DNA from: Verrucomicrobiota bacterium
GTDB taxonomy: Bacteria; Verrucomicrobiota; Verrucomicrobiia; Limisphaerales; UBA1100
NCBI GenBank assembly: GCA_028343615.1
Contig: JAOLZA010000029.1
Span: 1 to 33,940, forward strand
DNA: 33,940 nucleotides
Direction: 5' to 3'
In this document: one piece after another, positions 8,429 through 17,724 of the stretch
Layout: each line of letters opens with the position of its first letter
Numbering within the stretch: the stretch's first letter is position 1
The notes under the pieces: generated by a model
Databases searched by the model: none
What the model was told of the DNA's origin: nothing
What the model saw: the letters and a program-made list of their open reading frames with translations, nothing else
Position numbers and translations under genes: made by a program

Positions 8429-9751
8429 ATGAAAAACACAACCCGTAGAGACTTTCTTAAAACCTCAACCGCAGCAGCTAGCTTTTTTATCCTACCTTCC
8501 GGGCTGCTTGCCAACTCGCCGAACGGCCGGCTCTGTACCGCACATATCGGCACCGGCGGTAAAGGGCGCGTGGACACCGGCGAATTGGTCAAGCATGAGC
8601 GTGTGCAGGCTGTTGGCTTTTGTGATGTGGATCGAAATCGCGGCCAGATCGACTCGTGGCTTTCTAAGCACAAGAGCGCTAAGTTTTTCCAGGACTACCG
8701 AGAGATGCTCGCAACTCTTGGGGATAAGGTTGATGTGGTCTCTATCTCCACACCGGACCACACACATTACCCAGCTACAATGGCCGCGATGAAGCTTGGC
8801 AAACATGTCTTCACGCAGAAACCACTAACTCACAAGCTAGCTGAGGCACGTGAGCTTGCTGAATTTGCCGCGGAGAAAAAACTCACCACCCAAATGGGGA
8901 TTCAAAATCAATCCCGCGCTGCTTACCGCTTCACCCGACACCACATCAAGGCGGGTATCATTGGTAAAATCAAGAAGGTCTACGTATGGAGCTTCAAGAA
9001 CTGGGGGTATGATGGTAAACCGTTCGCCGAAAAATCCGCCGTACCTAAGTCGCTCGACTGGAATCTATGGCTCGGCACCGCGCCTGTGCGGCACTTTACC
9101 GAAAAGGTTTATCATCCGGGCCAGTGGCGGAAGATTCTTGATTTCGGCTGCGGCACATTGGGTGACATGGGAATTCATATCTTTGATACCCCGTTTAAAT
9201 CGCTCGATCTTATCGATCCGCTGTGGGTCGAGGCTGAATGCCGCGCACCCAATGGCTTTGGCCACGCCGAGACGAACAAGGTGCACTATGGTTTTGCTCC
9301 CACCAAATATACCACCGACAACTTCACCTTCACTTGGTGGGACGGTGAAGGGGCTCCGCGCCATAACGGCAACCCGGACCTTCAACTACCCAACGGCGAC
9401 AAACTACCCAGACAGGGTGCGCTCTATGTGGGCGAAGCAGGCCGGATGGTGCTGCCTCATGGCAATGGATACCCTATACCCACTTTCTATCCCGACTCCG
9501 TTCTGGATGGTGTTAACAAAAAGGAATTCAATGACGTCAACCACTACACGCAATTCCTCGACGCTATCGAGGGCAAAGACAAGGCCCTCGCTGGCTTCGA
9601 CTACGCCGGACCGCTAGCCGAGTCCTTATGCCTCGGTGTGGTCGCCTGCCAATTTCCCGGCAAGCGTCTGAAGTGGAATTCCAAGGAGATGCGAGTGACC
9701 AACCGCGCCGAAGCCAATCTGCTTCTTGAAGGTAAGTATCGGAAGTTTTGA
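8429..9751 (+). CDS. Tat-exported Gfo/Idh/MocA family oxidoreductase (1)
   Basis: A 440-residue NAD(P)-dependent sugar oxidoreductase-like protein. The N-terminus has the twin-arginine signal RRDFLK (residues 6-11) and a hydrophobic stretch, so it is exported folded, presumably with cofactor bound. The Rossmann glycine motif GTGGKG follows, then CDVD closing the second strand, STPDHTH, and the signature lysine in HVFTQKPL (usually EKP; here QKP). The C-terminal part has GDMGIH, the family's catalytic-type His region. It is more divergent than the other two copies in the window. Tat-exported members of this family are typical of PVC bacteria; some family members oxidise glycosides to 3-keto forms. 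Substrate unknown. Confidence 0.9.
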   Translation: MKNTTRRDFLKTSTAAASFFILPSGLLANSPNGRLCTAHIGTGGKGRVDTGELVKHERVQAVGFCDVDRNRGQIDSWLSKHKSAKFFQDYREMLATLGDKVDVVSISTPDHTHYPATMAAMKLGKHVFTQKPLTHKLAEARELAEFAAEKKLTTQMGIQNQSRAAYRFTRHHIKAGIIGKIKKVYVWSFKNWGYDGKPFAEKSAVPKSLDWNLWLGTAPVRHFTEKVYHPGQWRKILDFGCGTLGDMGIHIFDTPFKSLDLIDPLWVEAECRAPNGFGHAETNKVHYGFAPTKYTTDNFTFTWWDGEGAPRHNGNPDLQLPNGDKLPRQGALYVGEAGRMVLPHGNGYPIPTFYPDSVLDGVNKKEFNDVNHYTQFLDAIEGKDKALAGFDYAGPLAESLCLGVVACQFPGKRLKWNSKEMRVTNRAEANLLLEGKYRKF

Positions 9752-9811
9752 TCGCAGATGTTGATAAAACTTCAACAACCACCTGCCAGCAAAAAGAGAT
9801 CGAATGGAATT

Positions 9812-11827
9812 ATGAGGATTAGAATTATTTCAAGTATACTTTTTATTGTGGGTGTAACTTCACTAATTGCACAGATAGATAAACCCAATATTATATTTAT
9901 ATTAACTGACGATTTGGGTTATGGAGACGTAGGAATTCTTTTTCAAAATCAGCGTGAAGGAATTCAAATTAAAACCCCTGAGTTAGATCAAATGGCAACG
10001 GCCGGTACGATAATGAACCGGCATTACTGCCCCGCTCCCATTTGTGCTCCCTCCCGAGCTTCTTTGATGACGGGGATGCATCAAGGCCATTCAAATGTAC
10101 GCAATATGCAATTTGACAAAGCCATAGAAGATAACTGGAATTTTGCTAATACTCTGCAGAAAGCAGGTTATCACACCATCCATTTGGGTAAGTACGGTTT
10201 ACAGGGATGGGGGAACTCACCGGGAAAATGGGCCGCCTACCCGACCAAGCGGGGATTTGATTATTTTTATGGTTACGTAAGGCATGTTGATGGACACCAG
10301 CATTATCCGGCTAATATCTGGGAGCTTGGAGACAATAAATCTCATCAACAAAAAAAGGAGGTGTGGGAAAATAATAACGAGGTCTCTGCAGGACTGGACA
10401 AATGCTACACCACTGATTTATGGACTGCCAAAGCTAAACAAATGATTATGGATGAAACAAAAAATCATCCCAAGCGCCCATTCTTTATGTATTTGGCTTT
10501 CGATACCCCTCACGCCGCATTGCAATTGCCTACGGTTGCCTATCCCGATGGAAAAGGGGTAAGGGGGGGGCTCAAATGGTTGGGGCAAGCCGGCAAAATG
10601 ATAAATACGGCAGAGGGAACCATCGATCATTATCGTGATCCCAATTATACGGGTAAGGGCATGACGGATGTCGCCGAAAGGTTTGCCACCTCCATCACTC
10701 GAATTGATCATTGTGTCGGGGATATTTTGCAAACCCTGAAAGACCTTAATATCGACAAAAACACCATCGTCGTCTTCTCCTCGGACAATGGTCCGCATAG
10801 GGAAGCTTATCTCAAAGGAAAGAGATGGAGTCCTTCGGTCTTTCAATCCTCCGGAAGATTTAAGGGGTCCAAGGGATCATCCCAAGAAGGTGGCCTGCGA
10901 GTACCTACCTTTGCGTGGGGGCCTTCAAGAATACAGGCTGGCAAAAAAACAAATACGCCCTCTCAATTTCATGATTGGATGGCAACTTTTTGCGATTACG
11001 CTGGGGTTGATGCGCCCGCAAGAATTGATGGAGTATCCTTAGTCCCAACGTTGAGTCAGGTCGGCAAGCAGAGAAAAGGCGTTGTCTATGTTGAGTTTAA
11101 TAATCAACAGGTAATATACTTGGACGGATATAAAGGGTTGCGCATGAAAACCACGAATCACGCGGTCGACTTTAATATTTTCAATACAATTGATGATGAA
11201 CCAGAATCAAAAAAACTCGATGGGACAACGGACGATTTCATTCGCTTACAAAAGAGGATGAAGGATGAAGTGCTCAGGATAAGAATGCCAAATAAGCATG
11301 CTAAAAAATCCTATGATGATGAATTTGTGCCCGGACTGGATATTAGCGAAGATGATTTGAAACATGGTGTAGTCGTAAAGTCCTACCTTGGAGAATGGAA
11401 CTGGGTGCCTGAGTTTACTCAAATGACTGCCAAAGCAGAGTCCCTGAAAAAAAATATCAATTTAGAACCGCTGCCTGCTAAAAAGAATGCAGGGTTATTA
11501 TTCTCCGGATACATTCAAATTCCGGAACCGGGAGACTGGACGTTTCACTGTAAGGCGACGGGGAGCGTGATATTTAAGATACACAACAAGTTGGCCATAG
11601 ATGGGGATTATAAATATTCGGAAACTGAAATCAGTGCCACAGTGAAATTAGATAAAGGCATTCACCCCTATCGCTTTTATTATAAGACGTCTGCCAGCAA
11701 GCCTGCCCTCAGCCTTCAATGGGAAGGGCCGAATGTTGCCAAGAGCTTAATCCCTGCTGATGTGTACCTTCAACGGAAAGCGATCAGCCTTCAGGGCAGG
11801 ACTCGAGGGAAAGAAAAACTCGATTAA
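9812..11827 (+). CDS. Secreted S1 sulfatase with C-terminal PA14-like domain, AT-rich
   Basis: Formylglycine site Cys78 (671-residue numbering) in CAPSRASLMTG; metal ligands in TDDLGYGD and SSDNGPH; the lysine motif is GKYGL rather than GKWH. The C-terminal region, roughly residues 560-656, has the pattern of a PA14-type domain (SGYIQIPEPGDWTF, then a strand-rich stretch ending SLQWEGP and IPADVYL), a module linked to carbohydrate binding. The frame opens at 9758, but the ATG at 9812 begins a good signal peptide, so I chose it. Base composition is unlike its neighbours: 39 of 120 bases are G or C at 9841-9960, against 66 of 120 at 9181-9300 in the preceding gene, which suggests transfer from a lower-GC donor. 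The GH43-like gene follows after 6 bases. Confidence 0.92.
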   Translation: MRIRIISSILFIVGVTSLIAQIDKPNIIFILTDDLGYGDVGILFQNQREGIQIKTPELDQMATAGTIMNRHYCPAPICAPSRASLMTGMHQGHSNVRNMQFDKAIEDNWNFANTLQKAGYHTIHLGKYGLQGWGNSPGKWAAYPTKRGFDYFYGYVRHVDGHQHYPANIWELGDNKSHQQKKEVWENNNEVSAGLDKCYTTDLWTAKAKQMIMDETKNHPKRPFFMYLAFDTPHAALQLPTVAYPDGKGVRGGLKWLGQAGKMINTAEGTIDHYRDPNYTGKGMTDVAERFATSITRIDHCVGDILQTLKDLNIDKNTIVVFSSDNGPHREAYLKGKRWSPSVFQSSGRFKGSKGSSQEGGLRVPTFAWGPSRIQAGKKTNTPSQFHDWMATFCDYAGVDAPARIDGVSLVPTLSQVGKQRKGVVYVEFNNQQVIYLDGYKGLRMKTTNHAVDFNIFNTIDDEPESKKLDGTTDDFIRLQKRMKDEVLRIRMPNKHAKKSYDDEFVPGLDISEDDLKHGVVVKSYLGEWNWVPEFTQMTAKAESLKKNINLEPLPAKKNAGLLFSGYIQIPEPGDWTFHCKATGSVIFKIHNKLAIDGDYKYSETEISATVKLDKGIHPYRFYYKTSASKPALSLQWEGPNVAKSLIPADVYLQRKAISLQGRTRGKEKLD

Positions 11828-11833
11828 TACCTC

Positions 11834-13333
11834 ATGAAAAAATACCTAATCCCAACCATCAGCATCCCCACCCTTCTACTGGTGCAACTTGTCCTTGGTG
11901 AAGAATCTTGGTCGATCACTACTGCGGCCGAATGGGTGGCCGGCGTCGAGTCCAGTGAGGGCATCACCATTGAGGAGGGGGTTGTTTCTCCTTCCGGCAA
12001 GGCAGGTTTCCTGCGAACCAAAATGAAGACCTTCAAGGAGAAACACTCGGCCAAATCGTTAACCATCGGGCAGTCCGCGCTTTGGCAAAACTGGGAAGCA
12101 AAGCCCCGGATCGGACCGAAGAACTTGCGGGACGCACCCGTGTTTCTGACCAAGGGCCCAAATGACTACTGGATGTTCGGGCGCTACGGCGGCATACCAA
12201 AAAAGAAAGAGAACCAACCCTTCGAAGCGAAGATCACCAAGCTGGATGGGTTTGACATCCCCTTGAAAACCACTCCTATCCCGACCCAGTTCAATGCTCC
12301 CGGCGGACTCGTTAAAGGACAAGGGGGTTACCATGCTTGGCAGAGCAAGGACATGGTCCACTGGGTGCACCATGGATGCGTAACCCCTGGATTTGCCCGC
12401 TGGGTGACGACGGCCGAGCAGGTCGATGGAAAAACCTTTATCTACTATGACTTCCCCAACGACCAAGACCCGCACCTGTTCATCGACGAGGACCTCACCG
12501 ATGGCAAACCCGGGAAGAACATGGGCATCGCCTTGAATGATCCGTCCCATGGTTCGGACTGTGCCGTTATTCGAGATATTAAGGGGAGGTTTCACATCAT
12601 CTTCGAAGACTGGAGCCCAATTAATGCCCGTAGGCATTCCTGGGACTCCCCACTCGCCGGCCATGCTGTCAGTTCGAACGGAATCGACGGGTACACCATC
12701 GTTGCCCCTGCGGTAGACGAGCGCACCAAGCCGACCGGCAAGATTGCCGAATACCTTCATCCGCACTGGGCCAAGGAGGATCCGAAGCGGTTTAAGACCA
12801 ACGTCGCGAAGTACGAAGTCCACGAGCCCGAGCAAAATGCCTATGGCGACTGGGCCGCAATTTCCATCGGCGGGCAGTACTATCTTTTTTGCGACTTTCA
12901 TCCTGCCAAGAAAGGAATTCGAATCGCTTGGTTCACCTCCTCGAGCATCGACAAACCTTTTACTTTCTGCGGAGAGATTGGCAAGGGGCACCCCGATCCC
13001 GACATCGGGTTCGCCGATGGCCGCTTCTATCTGGTCACTCAGACCTCAAACGATTACGTCAGTCCCGGTCCTTGGGTAGAAAAGGTGGAGGCCCGAGTGG
13101 GTGTGGATACTAACAAAGATGGTAAAGCCGATCAGTGGAGCAAATGGCAGGAAGTCAAGGAGAGCTACGATTACGTCAAGGGGTTCTCCAAACAGGTCAA
13201 GAAAACCCCAGCCCAGCTCGACCTTTCGGGTTTACCCGAAGGCTTTGGTTTTCAAGTCGAGTTGAAGCTTGCCGACACTACCAAAAATGCCTCCAAACCA
13301 TTGATCGAATCCCTCGAGTTTTCCTTCGAGTAG
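11834..13333 (+). CDS. Secreted five-bladed-propeller glycosidase-like protein (GH43/GH32/GH117-like)
   Basis: A 499-residue protein with an N-terminal signal peptide (about residues 1-22). The body has the strand-and-turn pattern of five-bladed propeller glycoside hydrolases: NAPGG, WQSKDMVHWVHHG, a central DCAVIRDIKGRFHIIFEDW, and later HPDPDIGFADGRFYLVTQ. The phrase 'SKDMVHW' resembles the S.DL.HW blade motif of GH43/GH32 enzymes. Near the C-terminus VDTNKDGKADQW looks like a calcium-binding DxNxDG loop. I cannot assign the family number or the three catalytic acids with certainty. It sits 6 bases after the PA14 sulfatase and 22 before the next sulfatase, so co-expression is likely. Its higher-GC composition differs from the gene just upstream. 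A non-catalytic propeller is the alternative. Confidence 0.6.
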   Translation: MKKYLIPTISIPTLLLVQLVLGEESWSITTAAEWVAGVESSEGITIEEGVVSPSGKAGFLRTKMKTFKEKHSAKSLTIGQSALWQNWEAKPRIGPKNLRDAPVFLTKGPNDYWMFGRYGGIPKKKENQPFEAKITKLDGFDIPLKTTPIPTQFNAPGGLVKGQGGYHAWQSKDMVHWVHHGCVTPGFARWVTTAEQVDGKTFIYYDFPNDQDPHLFIDEDLTDGKPGKNMGIALNDPSHGSDCAVIRDIKGRFHIIFEDWSPINARRHSWDSPLAGHAVSSNGIDGYTIVAPAVDERTKPTGKIAEYLHPHWAKEDPKRFKTNVAKYEVHEPEQNAYGDWAAISIGGQYYLFCDFHPAKKGIRIAWFTSSSIDKPFTFCGEIGKGHPDPDIGFADGRFYLVTQTSNDYVSPGPWVEKVEARVGVDTNKDGKADQWSKWQEVKESYDYVKGFSKQVKKTPAQLDLSGLPEGFGFQVELKLADTTKNASKPLIESLEFSFE

Positions 13334-13355
13334 CAAGGGCTGCCTTTCCAACCGC

Positions 13356-14828
13356 ATGAAACAACTGCTCCTGATTGCCCTGTTATTTGCTCCGGTGGTT
13401 CATGCCGAGGCAAAAAAGCCCAACATTCTGTTTATCTTCACCGACGATCATGCCCTTAAGTCACTCTCGGCCTATGGTGGGCCACTCGCAAAGATTGCCC
13501 CGACTCCACACCTCGACCGCATCGCTAAAGAAGGAATGCTCTTTGAGCATTGCCTTGTTTCAAATTCCATCTGTGCCCCCTCACGCGCAGTTGTACTCAC
13601 CGGTAAGTACTCGCATTTGAACGGTCAATTGACCAACAAGGGAAGCTTCGATGGTTCACAGCAAACCGCGCCCAAACTCCTTCGTAAAGCAGGATACCAG
13701 ACCGCGATCGTGGGCAAATGGCATCTTAAGTCTACTCCCACAGGCTTCGATCATTTTGAAGTGCTCAAGGGACAGGGCCAGTACTACAACCCGATGCTGA
13801 TTACCAATGGCCGGAGCGTGAACCACACCGGCTACACTACCGACATCATTACTGATCAGGCGTTAAAATGGCTCAAGCAAAGGGACACCAAAAATCCGTT
13901 CTTCCTGATGTGCCAGCACAAGGCACCGCACGGCAGATGGGAACCGGCCCTCCGCCATCTCAATACATTCGAGGAAATCAAAATTCCGGAACCACCAACC
14001 TTGTTTGACTACTATTCGGGCCGCAGTGCGGCATCGGCCAACCACAAAATGGGGATCGCCGAGGACATCGGACCAAGCCGGTTAATGTTCCGTTACTCCA
14101 GCAAGTTCACCCCGGAGCAATTCAAGATCTTCGATGGCCATTTTCGTCCGCGTAACGAGGCCTTCGAAAAACTGAATCTCCAGGGCCGTGATCGAACACG
14201 CTGGAATTATCAACGTTACATCAAGAACTATCTACGTTGCGTAAAGGCGGTTGATGAAAATGTCGGCCGCATGCTTAAATTCCTCGATGACTCCGGGCTG
14301 GCCAAGCACACCGTCGTGATCTACAGCTCGGATCAGGGCTTCTGGCTTGGCGAGCATGGCTGGTTCGATAAACGCTGGATGTACGAGGAAAGCCTTCACA
14401 CGCCACTGCTCGTCCGTTGGCCGGGCGTCACCAAACCCGGTAGCACCAGCGACGCGCTTGTTTCCAATCTGGACTTCGCAGAAACATTTTTGGATATCGC
14501 CCGCACCGAAACCCCCAAGGATATGCAGGGACGATCGCTCAAACCGCTTTTAAGTGGCAAGACCCCGGCTGACTGGCGAAAGACACACTACTATCACTAC
14601 TACGAGGCGGGCGGTCACGGCGTGCCAATTCACTATGGTGTCACTGACGGGCACTTCAAACTCATTCGCTTTCCCGACGAGAAGCTTAACACCTGGGAAT
14701 TCTTCGATTTAAAAACCGATCCTATGGAAATGAAGAGTCGCTACGGAGATAGTGAATACACCCAGCCAATTACCAAATTGAAAAAGGAGCTGGATCGCCT
14801 CCGCAAACAATACAAAGTAAAAGAATAA
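13356..14828 (+). CDS. Secreted S1 sulfatase, CAPSR motif
   Basis: A 490-residue sulfatase; signal peptide MKQLLLIALLFAPVVHAEA. Formylglycine site Cys73 in CAPSRAVVLTG, metal ligands in TDDH and SSDQGFWLGEH, GKWHL present. It shares NSIC.PSR, the YSH segment, GQGQYYNP and the overall layout with the sulfatase at 5347, so the two are paralogues of the same subfamily (N-acetylglucosamine-6-sulfatase/mucin-sulfatase-like). As in that paralogue, the late metal motif carries DQ. It is followed after only 2 bases by a short, probably broken gene. Confidence 0.92.
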   Translation: MKQLLLIALLFAPVVHAEAKKPNILFIFTDDHALKSLSAYGGPLAKIAPTPHLDRIAKEGMLFEHCLVSNSICAPSRAVVLTGKYSHLNGQLTNKGSFDGSQQTAPKLLRKAGYQTAIVGKWHLKSTPTGFDHFEVLKGQGQYYNPMLITNGRSVNHTGYTTDIITDQALKWLKQRDTKNPFFLMCQHKAPHGRWEPALRHLNTFEEIKIPEPPTLFDYYSGRSAASANHKMGIAEDIGPSRLMFRYSSKFTPEQFKIFDGHFRPRNEAFEKLNLQGRDRTRWNYQRYIKNYLRCVKAVDENVGRMLKFLDDSGLAKHTVVIYSSDQGFWLGEHGWFDKRWMYEESLHTPLLVRWPGVTKPGSTSDALVSNLDFAETFLDIARTETPKDMQGRSLKPLLSGKTPADWRKTHYYHYYEAGGHGVPIHYGVTDGHFKLIRFPDEKLNTWEFFDLKTDPMEMKSRYGDSEYTQPITKLKKELDRLRKQYKVKE

Positions 14829-14830
14829 AA

Positions 14831-15082
14831 ATGAGACCACTTATTCTATTTCTTTCCCTTACCAGTTGGGTGAATCCTTTGGCCTTCAGTCAATCGGCAA
14901 CGGAGGTTTCTGGTCTCATCATCCCCCGGGATAACGATGGGATGTATGTTCGCAATGACCAAGGGCAGTTTGAAGTCAATTGGACGCCCAAGACCAAGGT
15001 AGCGCTGGTAGTCGGGACGCGATTGCTGGGCGGGCTTAAAGGAGACCATCTAACAAACAAAACTCACCCTTGCAGAATTTGA
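14831..15082 (+). CDS. Short secreted protein of unknown function, probably a truncated gene
   Basis: An 83-residue ORF starting 2 bases after the sulfatase stop. Residues 1-21 form a signal peptide; the rest (SGLIIPRDNDGMYVRNDQG onward, then KTKVALVVGTRLLGGLKG) reads like the N-terminal strands of a larger secreted beta-rich protein. I do not recognise the family. Its last residues are read out of frame through a stretch that, in another frame, encodes an EF-hand tail (15060-15095). This suggests the 5' end of a longer gene whose middle has been deleted, shifting the frame. It may still be expressed as a small secreted peptide. Confidence 0.45.
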   Translation: MRPLILFLSLTSWVNPLAFSQSATEVSGLIIPRDNDGMYVRNDQGQFEVNWTPKTKVALVVGTRLLGGLKGDHLTNKTHPCRI

Positions 15083-15095
15083 GAAAAAGAATTGA
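15060..15095 (+). pseudogene. Remnant of an EF-hand C-terminus (KLTLAEFEKKN, stop)
   Basis: In the frame starting at 15060 the DNA reads KLTLAEFEKKN and then TGA at 15093-15095. This matches the second half of the EF-hand that ends the next gene (KLTLEELKKTK, stop) and the remnant before 19351. An in-frame TAA lies three codons upstream, so the rest of the domain is missing. The TGA overlaps the TTG start of the next gene, the same arrangement as the other two junctions. Confidence 0.5.
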
Positions 15096-16306
15096 AGAAA
15101 TTAATTATCACCCCATTCCTTGTATTGCTGACGTTTTTTACTTTTGTTTGCAGTGGGGAAGAATTGCGTGAAGTCATCGTCAGTCACACCGATAACAAAG
15201 GCGTCCTCCAACTCTTTCGTAAGAAGGAAGACGGATCGGGTAGCGTCCAGATTACGCATTCCGAAAAAGGCTGCCGGATGCCTGTTGTCTCGCCTGATGG
15301 AAAGAAACTGGTTTATGTACAACTGGTGAACCACAGTCTGTCGCTCTGGCTATCGGACATCAATGGCAAGGATCCTCGTGCCCTTAAGAAAGATGGCATG
15401 AACCTGCTTCCATCCTGGTTGCCGGACTCCCGCCACGTTGTCTGGATGAAGGCTCAGCAGGAAAAAAAAAATCAAGACCCTGCCAGTAATAGCCAGATTC
15501 ACATTCTGGATACAGAAACGGGCAAATCGCGACGGTTATTTACTGATCCAGAGCAAATCAAGTTTAGCAATGCGATGCCCTCGGTATCGTTCGATGGTAA
15601 AAAGGTCGCCTTTGTCTCTAGTCGAAGCGGCACCTTTAGAATTTGGGTGAGCAATCTTGACGGGAGTGATGCCAAACTTATTTCACCACCGCCCAAAGAG
15701 CAGGATGAGAATCTCAAGCTACCCATCGAGCAAAAAGTCCCCGCGTGGTCACCCGATGGAAAATGGATTGCCCACTGGGAAGGCGTGGAGATGATTCACA
15801 TGAGCCCGTATACGGGAATCAATAACCCGAAGCGGGATCAACAGATCGCAGCAACCTTCAATGTCTGGGTTGTCAGCAGTAATGGAAAGCAGCGGCGAAA
15901 AGTCGGGCGTGGCGATGATCCCACGTGGTCGCCTGATGGATTTGTAACGCGGGCTTTTCCAGATCGAGAAAGGGGCGGTCCCAAGATCATGATCGAAACC
16001 AAATCCGTGGAAAAGGAGTTGCCGATCGTGCCGCCTAAGACGAACTGGGGCCGATTTGCCTGGTTGCCTAATCCCGCTTACAATCCGAACGCGAAACCAA
16101 CCGCGTCAAAGCCCAAACCCAACCGTCCATCTCCGGAGCAGTTTCTCCAGAGACGCGATACGAATAAGGATGGTTTCATCGTTCTAAAGGAATACATCGG
16201 CAATCCGAAAGGCCGAAACGTGCCTGCGCTGACTAAGCAATTCAGACGGCGCGACACGAACAAGGATGCAAAACTCACGCTTGAAGAACTGAAGAAAACG
16301 AAATGA
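15092..16306 (+). CDS. Secreted TolB/PD40-like beta-propeller with two C-terminal EF-hands
   Basis: A 404-residue protein. TTG at 15092 is chosen because it directly begins a good signal peptide (KKLIITPFLVLLTFFTFVCSG); the next in-frame ATG would remove it. The body carries repeated PD40/WD40-like blades of the TolB type: PVVSPDGKKLVYV, SWLPDSRHVVWM, VSFDGKKVAFVSSRSGTFRIWVS, AWSPDGKWIAHW. The C-terminal 51 residues hold two EF-hand loops, DTNKDGFI (from 356) and DTNKDAKL (from 388), a calcium-binding tail common on secreted PVC proteins. No enzymatic motif was found; a scaffold or sensor role is possible. Its stop overlaps the next sulfatase's start by 4 bases (ATGA), indicating translational coupling. 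Confidence 0.8.
   Translation: MKKLIITPFLVLLTFFTFVCSGEELREVIVSHTDNKGVLQLFRKKEDGSGSVQITHSEKGCRMPVVSPDGKKLVYVQLVNHSLSLWLSDINGKDPRALKKDGMNLLPSWLPDSRHVVWMKAQQEKKNQDPASNSQIHILDTETGKSRRLFTDPEQIKFSNAMPSVSFDGKKVAFVSSRSGTFRIWVSNLDGSDAKLISPPPKEQDENLKLPIEQKVPAWSPDGKWIAHWEGVEMIHMSPYTGINNPKRDQQIAATFNVWVVSSNGKQRRKVGRGDDPTWSPDGFVTRAFPDRERGGPKIMIETKSVEKELPIVPPKTNWGRFAWLPNPAYNPNAKPTASKPKPNRPSPEQFLQRRDTNKDGFIVLKEYIGNPKGRNVPALTKQFRRRDTNKDAKLTLEELKKTK
16270..16306 (+). repeat. Direct repeat copy A (EF-hand tail plus ATGA junction)
   Basis: A 37-base stretch coding for KLTLEELKKTK and the stop, overlapping the next start codon. It recurs at 19318-19354 with a single mismatch (G at 16294, T at 19342). Here it belongs to an intact gene. 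Confidence 0.8.
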
Positions 16307-17724
16307 CGAAATTAATCATTACTCTGTTTGCCCTGTCATTTACTCCAGCGGTTTCGGCGGTCACCAAGCAACCCAACGTAGTCATCCTCTTGGTGGACGA
16401 CATGGGCTACGGGGATCCCAAATGCTTCAATGCGAAGTCACGGCTCAAAACTCCGGCGATTGATCGCTTGGCTGCCGAAGGCCTGATGTTCACCGATGCT
16501 CATGCGCCTCATTCCACTTGTATTGCATCGCGCTACGGCTTGCTGACCGGACGCTATCCGATACGGGACATGTACCGTTTCATCAAACCTGGAAAGATCA
16601 CCTTGCCCAAGTTGCTCAAGAGAAACGGCTACAACACAGGCATGATCGGGAAATGGCATGTCGGGTTCGATAATTTCAAAGGCAAGGACGGTACGGCGAA
16701 ACAAACCATGACCGGAGGGCCTGTTGATCGTGGCTTTGATGAATTCTTTGGCTTGTGGGGGTCCCTGGACCAACCCCCCTATTTTTATATGAAAAATAGA
16801 ACGCCCGTTGAAATGCCCACCGAGGACGGTAAGGGCAAACATTACTTCAGCAAGGATCGATTCTATAACGGCAACTGGTTACCGGGAAAGATTGCCTCTC
16901 ATTTCAAGCACGTCGAGGTGACACCTCGATTAACGACCGAGGCCATCAGTTATATCGATAAATCAGCCAAGAAAGAGAAACCTTTCTTTTTATACTTCGC
17001 CCTGCCTTCACCCCATGGGCCCTGGGTGCCCACCGAGGAATTCAAGGACTCCAGTCCAATCGGTGTCTACGGCGATTTTGCCCAGCAGGTGGATCACAGC
17101 ATCGGACAAGTGCTTGAGGCACTGGACAAAAACGGAATTATAAAGAATACCTTGGTCATTTTTACCTCCGACAATGGACCGGTTTGGTACCAGAGGGATC
17201 GCCTGAAACACAACCACAGTTCGACCTCAATCTATAGTGGAATGAAAGGTGATTTCTGGGAAGGCGGGCATCGAGTTCCCTTCATTGTTCGCTGGCCATC
17301 GGTGGTCCAGCCCAAGAGAGTCAGCAAATCGATGATCTGCTTCACCGACTTGATGGCTACCTTCGCGGAGATTATAGGGGATGAGTTTCGCGAGGCCGCA
17401 ACCACCGATAGTCGAAGTTTTCTGCCCGTCATGAAAGACGATCTCGCGTATCAGGTTCGGGATACTATGATCCTGAATGCGAAACGCAGTGCCGTAGCAT
17501 TTCGCCATCGCAACTGGAAGTTAATTACAACCAAAGGCCCCGGGGGATTCACTCATTGGGATGGCAAGCCAAGTGAGGAGCCGGTTGGCCAACTCTACAA
17601 CCTAGCGAAGGATCCGTCGGAGCAAAACAACCTGTGGAACGAGATGCCCGGAAAGGTCAAGGCCCTACGCGTCCTGTTGGAAACGGAAAAGGCGAACAAG
17701 AAAAATGACAAGAATCTGAAATGA
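16303..17724 (+). CDS. Secreted S1 sulfatase, CIASR motif
   Basis: A 473-residue sulfatase with signal peptide (residues 1-19). The formylglycine site is Cys73 in CIASRYGLLTG, a C-x-A-x-R variant of the usual C-x-P-x-R; both are accepted forms of the sulfatase signature. Metal ligands in VDDMGYGD and TSDNGP; GKWHVG; GGPVDRGFDEFFG; WEGGHRVPFIVRWP. These place it with the sulfatase at 31253, whose GGPIDRGFDYFFG and EGGHRVPFIARWP are nearly the same. Start overlaps the propeller/EF-hand gene stop (ATGA). After it, 136 bases without a solid gene lead to the second Tat oxidoreductase. Confidence 0.92.
   Translation: MTKLIITLFALSFTPAVSAVTKQPNVVILLVDDMGYGDPKCFNAKSRLKTPAIDRLAAEGLMFTDAHAPHSTCIASRYGLLTGRYPIRDMYRFIKPGKITLPKLLKRNGYNTGMIGKWHVGFDNFKGKDGTAKQTMTGGPVDRGFDEFFGLWGSLDQPPYFYMKNRTPVEMPTEDGKGKHYFSKDRFYNGNWLPGKIASHFKHVEVTPRLTTEAISYIDKSAKKEKPFFLYFALPSPHGPWVPTEEFKDSSPIGVYGDFAQQVDHSIGQVLEALDKNGIIKNTLVIFTSDNGPVWYQRDRLKHNHSSTSIYSGMKGDFWEGGHRVPFIVRWPSVVQPKRVSKSMICFTDLMATFAEIIGDEFREAATTDSRSFLPVMKDDLAYQVRDTMILNAKRSAVAFRHRNWKLITTKGPGGFTHWDGKPSEEPVGQLYNLAKDPSEQNNLWNEMPGKVKALRVLLETEKANKKNDKNLK

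Noticed and set aside
8850-9617. A 255-residue plus-strand open frame
   Set aside because: It is an alternate frame of the Tat oxidoreductase at 8429, which has full family motifs; the alternate product is Arg/Ser/Thr-rich and resembles nothing.
9758-9811. Upstream extension of the PA14 sulfatase adding 18 polar residues
   Set aside because: It precedes a complete signal peptide beginning at the ATG at 9812, so it is more likely untranslated.
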